Of a DNA stretch of 64,000 nt, positions 56,340 to 64,000 are shown in pieces. Within the stretch, counting starts at the first letter, position 1; each line of letters starts with the position of its first letter. A program made the translations under genes and the position numbers. Source of the DNA: Prorocentrum cordatum (lineage: Eukaryota; Sar; Dinophyceae; Prorocentrales; Prorocentraceae); assembly GCA_963575745.1 (NCBI GenBank), contig CAUYUJ010004772.1, positions 1 through 64,000 on the forward strand, written 5' to 3'. The notes beneath the pieces are model-generated. The model saw nothing but the letters and a program-made list of their open reading frames with translations, searched no databases and was not told the DNA's origin.

Positions 56340-57400
56340 ACGCTCGGCCCCGTCGTCGACATTATTCCGTCGCAGCTGGGGATCGAGACCTGTAGAGCAT
56401 CGAAGGTGACCGTTCGCCGCCGCTGCTGCCGCTGCTTCCGCCGCCGCGAGAACGCCCTCGACTGCGCCCGCGGCTGCCGCCCCGCGAAGGCGAGCGGGAT
56501 CTTCGCGGGCGCCACGCCCCCCATCGCATACCCATCGGAACCCGATCAATCGTCCACCCGCGGCCCCCCGGACTCCGCGAACCCCGCCACCCCCCGCGCG
56601 AGGTGCGCCGATTGCCCCCCGCGCGTCCGGGGGAGGGCGGGCCGTTGTAGCCGCCCTGACTGCAAGCGCGGCAAGGGCTCCTCTCGGGGGTCTCTGCGTC
56701 AGACGCGACGCGGGCGCAGCGGCAGCCGTTGCCCTGCTTGCATTGCTTGCCCGGGTCGGTCGGCAAAGACGGTGCAGTTTTCGACGCGAGGCCATCTGCA
56801 CTGGTCTCGTCGCGGGCAGGCGCGATGTTTCACGAGGAGAAACAAAAATTCTCGGCACCTCCAACTGCGCGCGGCCGTTGCGCGCCCCGCCCCGCGGAGG
56901 GTCGTTTCCCCCAGGGCCCGCGTCGGTCTGCGAAGCGCGCCCGCGAGGTCGCGGCGTGGAACGGTTGCCAGAGCCAGCGCGCAGCAGTTTGCACCGCCTG
57001 CCGCCATTGCAACGACCTGCCTTGCATGCTGCGCACACGGCCAATTCGCGACAAATGGTCTCGTTCGTGAAATTGCACCCGTTACGCTCGAGACGGCACA
57101 TCTCGGCTTTGGCCGAACCATGTTCTCGCAGCCAATCGCATGAGCGAGCGGGGTCGCTCAGCTTCACCTTGTTGCAGTCGTGCATGTCTTGCTTCCCCCA
57201 TGGGTGCTGCGGAGCTGAGCTCGGAACAATGACTCGAGTATCTTCTTGTCCCGGGGTCACGGCACTCCAAGAAGAAATTGCCCCAGACTTCAATAAACCG
57301 TTTGAGATGGTCGCCCCGCATGCGGATAAGTTGTAGACGTTCAAAGTCGCGCATCGTGTCGTCGACGTCAGTGACCTTGCAGCGTTGCAGCATCGTCCTA
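56340..57400 (-). pseudogene. Gag-like C-terminal region (Cys-rich, Arg/Gly/Ser-rich)
   Basis: One frame reads DDTMRDFERLQLIRMRGDHL and KRFIEVWGNFFLECRDPGT (57393-57240); another has CNFTNETICRELAVCAACKA (about 57080-56990); a third is SR/RG-rich (SRGGSRGRSRGRSRGGG, about 56440). These look like capsid and nucleic-acid-binding parts of Gag, split by frameshifts. No canonical CCHC knuckle was found. Confidence 0.5.
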
Positions 57401-57459
57401 TATCTGTCTACCTTTCAACATGCGGCTGGCTTCACGCTCTTGAGTTTCGAGGTTCTTCA

Positions 57460-59460
57460 TTATGTAACGGAGCTCAAAATTGAGAACGGTCGAAGTCCAG
57501 CGGCAAGTTTACCATCGATGCCCCCGAAATCGCCACTGTCCTGCACGCCCTCAAATGCAGTGCCAAAAATGTTCGGCAACGCACAGGAATGTGCATGCCT
57601 TGGCAGGGCGTCCGGAGGCACTGCCAAAATTTCCCCCGACCATTTGTTGCCACGCATGTAACTGAGTAGTGCGTGGCAATTGAGGAAACGCACAGTATCT
57701 GATTTCTGGATCTGAGTGGTGCCACCATGAAAACACTGTGATAGAGTATGTGATGGACTTGGTGGCGTCGGCGATGATGCACGCACACGAGATACGTGAC
57801 TCGTCTGCGTTGAGGCTGCTGCAGAGGCAGCTCCTGGTGACGTACGTCGCGGTTCTCCTGTGCGGACGCTGCCATCGGCGAGGGTCGGGGCACTGTCGGT
57901 GGTGGGCCCTGGCGGTTGCGAAGGGCAATGGATCTGGGCGTCGCTAACGCGAGCCTTCACGGCGGCTTCGGCGGTCGCGAGATTGTTCTGCAACTGCTCG
58001 ACACTCTGTCGTAGACCACCTACCTCGACGTTGGTGTCATAGGTTCGCTGGGAGTACTGGTCCAGCCGATGCTCTAAGTCCTGGAACCGTCGGTTGCGTG
58101 CTTCGCGCTCTAGCTCCAAGCGGGTGAAGACTTCCTCCGCCCGTGCCTCTTGTTTTTCAGCGTCTCTTTCTTGGGGGATCGGGGTCAGTCGCAACTGCAC
58201 GTGGCCCGCCGCCTTCCTCACCTCGGCCACCTCGGCAGCGAGGGGGGCGAAATCGCAAAACGAGCTCGGGGTGCCCAGCTCGCCAGTCTGGGCCCGCACA
58301 ACATGCAACTCAGCCAATGCAGCCTGCATTTCACGCAACCGCTGCTCGACCGTAGAGACTCGTCTCTCAAGCGCTGGCACACGCCCCTATGATGCATCAG
58401 GACGTCGAGCCATAGCCATCTCGGCTGCGCGCAGCTTGCCGTGCAACTCGGACGTGGTCGTGCCATGCTGCGGGTGGAGGTTGGCAATGGTCACATCTAC
58501 CTGATCACGAAGCGCAATGAGGTCATTACGGAGCTGTTGATCCGCTGTCCCATGTACCTGAGTAGCTGGAACCTGCAGCACTGGCAGGAGCCCATCGCGC
58601 GTTGCCCCGACGGCGGCAGCACCCGTGTCCCTGACGCACACGAGATGCGCCTCCATTCGGAAGACGCAGTCGAGAAGCGTCTGGATTGCAGTGGAGTCGA
58701 AACCCCGGTGTGACTCCATGCGGTCGACTTGATACTGGACCTGGGCGAGGATCGATCGATCTTCAGCGATCCGAGCGTCGACCAAGGCAAGGGCGCGGTG
58801 CAGCTCCTGCCTTAGCGTGGCCGCCTGCGCAGCCAGACCCGACAACTGTTGGGCCGCGTAAGTTTCAACCTGGTCTCGAAGCTCGGCCAAATCACTGGCT
58901 GGCGGCGACGCAAGCGGCGCGATATCGCGCCGCTGGGAGCTCTGCCGGCAACGCCTCTGAGAGGGGCTACGGCCATTGTCCCTACCGTGAGAATGGATGC
59001 GATACCGTTCTGGGGCTCTTCGCTGGAATGTCCGCCCCGCGCGATCTTCAATGACGCGCACATGCTCGGACACAGACAGTTTCGCGGGCGACGCGACCAA
59101 AGCCCAGCGGCGGGGGCGCGCGAAAGCGATGTCTGGACATGTGTCACTGGCGCCGCCGCCGCGGACGCTCCCACCGACACAACGCTCATCAGCGAAGGTT
59201 GGAGATGAGGAAAGAGGCGAGGCGAAACCAGCCGTGACTCCGAGGCCAACTGCAGGCGTTTCCACCGGCACATGAGAACGATCATAGGCGGCGCCAGGAC
59301 GCGCCCCTGCGGAGACCTCAGGTTCCGCGACAGCATGACAGGCCCACGGCACGCGAGCGCGCGCGGGGGGCGGCTGCAGCGGAGAGCCCGGTAGAAGTTC
59401 GCCAAGCGCAACCGCGAGCGAGGCGGCGATTCCGTCTCCTGAGAGGGGGGGAATGGGCAT
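57460..59460 (-). pseudogene. Gag-like coiled-coil protein with in-frame TAG
   Basis: From ATG 59460 (MPIPPLSGDGIAASLAVA) the frame runs through DLAELRDQVETYAAQQLSGL and LVDARIAEDRSILAQVQYQV to ARRPDAS and TAG (58389-58387). It continues in the same frame with GRVPALERRVSTVEQRLREM, LEHRLDQYSQRTYDTNVEVG, ending RPFSILSSVT. Heptad-rich helices dominate. Position directly after the 5' LTR indicates Gag. The long N-terminal coiled-coil extension is my reading, not a named domain. Confidence 0.6.
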
Positions 59461-59593
59461 CGCAGGTTCTCTCGCCCACTCCGCAGCGTCGTCGCGGTCG
59501 CGCCGTCGAGGCAGCCGCGCGCGTAGAGGCGCTGCCCCGAGGGGGGCAGCGCCACGCGGCGGGGCCAACGATGACGCGACTCGCAACGGCAAA

Positions 59594-59605
59594 GAGCTGA
59601 TAACC
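59594..59605 (-). other. Candidate primer-binding site
   Basis: GGTTATCAGCTC directly follows the 5' LTR end (TGCGCGCA) on the minus strand and resembles TGGTATCAGAGC, the initiator-Met tRNA complement used by many copia elements. The match is imperfect. Confidence 0.35.
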
Positions 59606-59801
59606 TGCGCGCATAGGGATACGACCGAGGGGTGGGTCGACCCTATACCTGACTCCGCAGGTAAAGGCGAAGGAAGAAGAGGTTAGCTACTCCTTTTCCT
59701 GGGCGCCGCGCAGAGAGCAGCGCGGTATGCATGCCAATACCTGGGCCGATATGTTAGCGGCAGATGACGGTAGAATGGTGATATGAGCGGACATCACACA
59801 C
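59606..59801 (-). repeat. 5' LTR of copia-like element
   Basis: It pairs with 51461-51705. The outer boundary is set by the AAGAAGTG duplication; the inner boundary ends CA next to the primer-site-like sequence. Confidence 0.7.
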
Positions 59802-59809
59802 AAGAAGTG
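59802..59809. repeat. Candidate LTR-element target duplication, right
   Basis: AAGAAGTG, identical to 51453-51460. Confidence 0.5.
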
Positions 59810-59849
59810 ACGATGAGAGAAGGGCAGAGAAAGGAGGGACACTTTGTTT

Positions 59850-60365
59850 CGAGGCCCAGCTGTTCGGTCTCTTCCCGAAACTCTTCAGCGCGGGAGGCGA
59901 AAGCACGCAGGCGCGCCGCGAGGTCCGCAGGCGGCCCGCCAGAAAGGAACTGCAGCCCCGGGTCCCGAATCATCAGGAGATCTTCGACCCGCGCGGCCAT
60001 GGGGAGCATCGCGCAAAGGTGCAGCCACCAGCCAGCCTGGTCGTCATCGTCTTTGCACCCGGCATCGACTATGACTCCGAAGCGGTTGGTCTAGCCCTGA
60101 CAATCTGTGGAGGTCAAGACCTGCGCGTGAGGAATGGGGAAGTCGGCGCGCGTGACCTCGTGCTGGCGTGGCGAACCAGGAACGGGCTCAATGTCTGCGG
60201 CTCGATGACCCCCACTCGCGCCGCGTCGGAAGCCTCGATGTTGCCGTCGTGGTCTGCAAACGTCCTGGCGCAGGCGGGGGCGCTGCATGTGCCCACGCGG
60301 GCCCCGACGCCGAACGGCAAGCACCGCAGGCACGCAGGTCCCCCCGCCGCCGTCGCCGCCCCCAC
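59850..60365 (-). pseudogene. Unrecognised coding-like fragment next to the 5' LTR
   Basis: The minus strand reads TNRFGVIVDAGCKDDDDQAG, then WWLHLCAMLPMAARVEDLLM and GPPADLAARLRAFASRAEEF (60090-59850), with balanced composition unlike the repeats. In the same frame upstream is a TAG (60093-60091), then HEVTRADFPIPHAQ. A 30-base in-frame segment with GT and AG ends (gtcttgacc to ggctag) could be a very short intron removing the TAG, or the frame is broken. The LTR element lies just past its end and may have interrupted it. No family is recognised. Confidence 0.35.
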
Positions 60366-60379
60366 CCCCGCCTCATCCA

Positions 60380-61500
60380 GGGGGTGAAGTCTGCGCTCCG
60401 CTCACGACCTCGTGCTCGGCGCGTCCTTGACGAGACCCTTGTCGAGGTCCAGCTGCCCCAGCAAGCGAATCCGCATGCTCGCGTGCAGGGGCGGCATCCC
60501 GCGCACGCCGCCCGTCGCGCTCGGGCTGACCTCGTTCACGAGCTTCGCGGCCAAATCCACGGGGAGCGCGGGCGAGGACGAATCGGCGTCCTGGACGAGA
60601 AAGTGCTCGCGCTGGTGGACGCAGGTTTCACCACGGAGGCGCGCCCGCAGCAGGCGCATACGGCGCCCTGCACGGCACTTTCTGGACAGGACCCATGGCC
60701 CGCCCAGAAGTCGGGCCCGGGAAAGCCCAGGTCGCTCCCCAGAGGAAAGCTCAAGCCGCTCCAGCGCGGCTGGGAGATCCTCCGCGCCGAGCAGGAGGAG
60801 GCGGCGCGCAAGGCGGAGCGCCAGACGCGACGGACGGCGGGCGTCAGCCGCTTGTGGCGCACAGTCGAAGTTCGCCAGCGATTGGCCCAGATCGACGCCG
60901 AGGCGAAAGAGGCGCGCGGCGCAGGGGCGCGCGGCGCAAGACGCCGACAGAGAGGGGATCGGGGCCGCGTGCGCCGATGCGCTTCCAGAGGGGGAGCGCT
61001 CGCTGCTGCCTTCGATCCAAGAGTGCGTCGCAGACGCGGCGCTGCGAATCTCCGCCATCTAGCTAGGCGTGCATCGCTCTGGCGCGCACGGAACCCAAGC
61101 AGGAGAGGGAAGGGAAGCCGACGACGCCGTCGCTCTCCCCGAACACGTCGCCCACCACGGCGGAGACGACGACGGCGCGGCGGACGGCCAAATCGAGGCT
61201 GCCGCTCTGCGAACGCAGGCCGGCTTAGTCTCCCAGGGCCAAGACACGCCCATTGCCCATGATTTCAAGCAACGGCTCCTGCACAGGATCCTTGGCTTCG
61301 GGACGGCCGACGGGACTCAAGTCTTCGTCAAGGACCTCATGAGAAACAACGTAATGCGCTTGGATTAAGGGGGTCTGCCCGCGCCGAGGAATCACAGGGA
61401 CGGCGCCGAAGAGCTCGCGACCCGCATCGCAGAAGACGCGCGAAGACGCTAATTACGAGGCGCTGGCCGACCTGGGCCTGGACGAGCTGAATGCGCTGGT
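60380..61500. other. GC-rich region with ambiguous coding-like frames
   Basis: Both strands hold frames over 200 codons. Plus-strand pieces such as GWEILRAEQEEAARKAERQT (near 60770), GAACADALPEGERSLLPSIQ (near 60960) and HDFKQRLLHRILGFGTADGT (near 61260) have protein-like composition but lie in different frames, as exons of an unrecognised gene might. No domain or start can be supported. Confidence 0.3.
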
Positions 61501-61939
61501 GGCGGCGCAGCGAAAATTTTGGAAAGCGAAGAACGGCGAAGCTAAGCCGAGCCGGACTGCCCACCGCCCCCAGCGACAGAACACAGCGGTTTCCGTTCGG
61601 ACCCGCAAAACTCCAACAACCGATTGCACGATGAACGGGAAGCCGTTGAACATTTGCGATTGTGGCACCCTTCCAGACACGGACGAGAATCCTGAACAGA
61701 ATACCGAACAAGCCGAGCTGGGGAGACTGATTCTGAAATTCGGCAATAGTGACGTTGGCGTTGCAAACAAACAAACAAACAAACAAACAAACAAATCCGC
61801 CGATCCGGCGTGTGAGTTTAAGAAAACTACAACCTGAGCTTCAGCTCTGCTCGGGGGGTCGGGGGGGCTCTGCCGGGGTAAGGGGGGGAGGCGGGGGGGG
61901 TCATCGGGTCCACCCTTTCTTTCTCCCCCCCCCCGGGAA

Positions 61940-62530
61940 TCCCAAACCGCCCCAAGACGGGCCAAAACAGGCCCAGGAGACCACCAAGACGGTCCAGGAG
62001 GCGCCCGAAACGGCCCAAGAGCGCTCCTGGACGCCCAAGATGGCCTGAAGACGGCCCAAGAGGCCTCCAAGACGCCTCAAGGAGATCCCAAGAGGACCCC
62101 AAGAGGGCCCCAAGAGGGTACAATCATAAAGTTGCTAATAGGTTTTGAAGCATTTTAACATTATCGCATTTTCCGTCTTAGAAGCGCCGAAGACGGTCCA
62201 AGAGGCCCCCAAGATCGCCCCAAGACAGCCCAAGAGGCCCCCAAGAGGAGTCAAGACGGTTCAAGAGGGCCCCAATATAGCCCTGGAGGCCCCCCAAGAC
62301 GACCCCGAGAGGCCCCCAAGATGGCCTCAAGAGGGTGAACCCGCACGGACCCTTCTAGTCCCCCACCCCAAGATGACCCCAAGAGCCCCCAAGATGCGCC
62401 CGAGGCGCCCCCAAGGGGCCCCCAGAGGCCCCCAAGAGGTCCCCAAGAGGCCCCCAAGAGGACCCAGAGAGGCCCCCAAGAGGCCCCAAAGGCCCCCAAG
62501 AAGCCCCAAGAACCAAGAGGCCCTAAGAGG
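61940..62530. repeat. CCAAGAGG degenerate array outside atpH
   Basis: The same motif family appears as in the atpH introns and spacers, here in unrelated context, so the repeat is dispersed rather than specific to the array. It is preceded by G/C homopolymer runs at 61855-61935. Confidence 0.8.
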
Positions 62531-62670
62531 CGCTCACTCGCGTGCTGCCAGGCCAGAGGTGCACGGCCTGACTTGGTATTGCTCGGAAGCGAAAGCTATG
62601 AACGAAGAACCTTCCACCCGTCGCCGTCAACAGTCGTCGGTCGTCGGCCGTCGGCAGCCGTTCGCCGTCA

Positions 62671-62791
<121 letters not shown>

Positions 62792-63219
62792 TTAACTCCT
62801 TCGTCGGTCGTCGTCGTAATTATCCCGCTCGTCGACCGTTGGTCGTCCGTTGTCGTCGTCATCGTCCATGTCAACAACAATAGCAGCAGGAGCGCCCCGG
62901 ATCGGCGGCACTGGCCGGAGGCCACTACAATAAAAAACAAGCAAACACACAAACGGGAAACTCTTAGCGAAAGCCTGCTGTAGTGGCGCCCTTTTAGAAA
63001 CAGACGAAAACCCGCAGCGCAAGACAAAACGAGCCGGCCTGGGAAACAAATCTTGACAGGTGGCGATGGTGACGCCTCTCGAAATAGTGACACACGACGC
63101 TGCCAACTACGATTCTGCGAACGAGAATCCTGAGCAAGAAAACAAACAAGCCTACGTGGGAAATGAATTCCGAACATCTGCAATCATTGCGTTTACCAGA
63201 CAAACAAGCGACGAAGGGG

Positions 63220-63590
63220 AATGCGCGCGGAGGGGCAGGCCTGACGTGGTCCGAGAAGAAGATATTATGTACGAATCTGCGGGCCCGCAGGACAACCGCG
63301 TCTAAGAATGCTCCAGGCATCCCGGGATGCCACCATACTGTTCCCCAAAACGCGCGGCAGCCTTGCCGTCCTCCGACAATGAAATATAGAATAATGTGCG
63401 GGCACGGCCGCGTCCCAGAATGTTCCAAGCATCCAGGGTTGGCACCATGCCGCTCCAAAGCGCCCATGGCGGATTGGGCGCTTGGATGATGCAAGAACGC
63501 GCGCGGAGACCCAGGCTTGACATGCCCCGAAAACGAGACATGATTATGGGAAAAGATGCGAGTCCGACGGACACACGCCTCAAAAAATGC
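63220..63590 (+). repeat. Diverged tandem repeat of about 116 bases
   Basis: CCGCGTCTAAGAATGCTCCA (63297) and CCGCGTCCCAGAATGTTCCA (63409) introduce similar stretches with GCACCATGCCG / GCCACCATACTG; a third, weaker copy ends near CGCCTCAAAAAATGCGCC. No gene is present. Confidence 0.5.
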
Positions 63591-63624
63591 GCCGCGCATG
63601 AAATACTAGCTCCTCTTCCCTTGT

Positions 63625-63760
63625 CCCCCTCCCCCTCCTCCTCTCTCCAACTCCTCCTCCTTTTCCTCCTTCTCCTCCTCCTCCTCCTCCTCCTCCTCCG
63701 CCTCCTCCTCCTCCTCCTCCTCCTCCTCCTCCTCCTCCTCCTCCTCCTCCTCCTCTATCC
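63625..63760. repeat. (CTC)n polypyrimidine tract
   Basis: CTCCTC triplets with few interruptions, like 40080-40505. Confidence 0.95.
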
Positions 63761-64000
63761 AACTTCTCGTCCTCGGAGGACCCCAAGGGTTCCCGGAAGC
63801 CTCCGGAGATCCCCAGAAGCCCGGGCCCTGTAACTCAGGAGCCGAACTCTACACATCGACGCCTCTTCCGGCCCCGCACTGAAAGTCGCACAAGAGAGCG
63901 GGTCACGGTGTCTACGGGATGATGGTGTATACGTGTTGTGTTGCGTCCCAGGGAAAACGGGGGAAAAGCACACGCCGCACCGCCCCGACGTCGTCCCCGT
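63761..64000. other. Window end, nothing recognised
   Basis: It is mixed sequence without repeats or a convincing frame. Confidence 0.5.

Larger units (their letters stand above)
51461..59801 (-). mobile_element. Decayed Ty1/copia-like LTR retrotransposon
   Basis: Direct repeats of about 200-245 bases bound the element, with an 8-base candidate target duplication outside. On the minus strand, after the 5' LTR, come a primer-site-like GGTTATCAGCTC (about 59594-59605), gag-like coiled-coil frames, a Cys- and Arg-rich region, and an aspartic protease fragment. No integrase, reverse transcriptase or RNase H is seen. The 3' part is occupied by a minisatellite. It is either a deletion derivative or a non-autonomous element. 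Confidence 0.75.

Overview
This window looks like nuclear DNA from a peridinin-type dinoflagellate; I cannot name the species. Three things point there. A nuclear gene encodes the chloroplast ATP synthase subunit c behind a presequence resembling dinoflagellate plastid-targeting signals (hydrophobic signal, then FVPSP). It sits in a head-to-tail tandem array with introns starting GC instead of GT. Spliced-leader-like relics end in GGCTCAAG. Nothing bacterial is visible, and most long open frames are translations of simple or satellite repeats.

Layout, positions 1 to about 51,450. Five copies of atpH lie on the minus strand: copy 0 (only exon 1, 4833-5027), A (6966-13560), B (15488-23785), C (29929-37447) and D (39392-50394). 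Each full copy has three exons: 65 codons of presequence, 38 codons of helix 1, and 38 codons of helix 2 plus stop. All four read as the same 141-residue protein. Intron 2 is 267-361 bases. Intron 1 is 5.9-10.3 kb and is filled with repeats: degenerate CCAAGAGG arrays, (ACAT)n, a 12-base satellite ATCGATCTCACT, GT-rich tracts and an 89-base tandem repeat. Spacers between copies are about 1.93-1.94 kb, except B-C, which carries a 4.2 kb LINE. Copy B intron 1 carries a 1.67 kb element with terminal inverted repeats. Copy D intron 1 has a different filling, including a nested same-strand gene for a Pumilio-like RNA-binding protein (42531-44913).

The Pumilio-like gene has a spliced-leader-like relic upstream of its first ATG. 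Its 189-base first intron consists mostly of a palindromic element of a family also found in atpH introns 1 and 2. It looks like a retroposed gene that later gained an intron.

Positions 51,461-59,801 hold a decayed Ty1/copia-like LTR element on the minus strand with gag-like and protease remnants, a 116-117-base minisatellite and no visible integrase or reverse transcriptase. Positions 59,810-64,000 hold unrecognised coding-like fragments, CCAAGAGG repeats, (GTC)n, (CTC)n and short diverged repeats.

Exon boundaries were placed by joining reading frames and splice dinucleotides by eye. No alignment, transcript or database was available.
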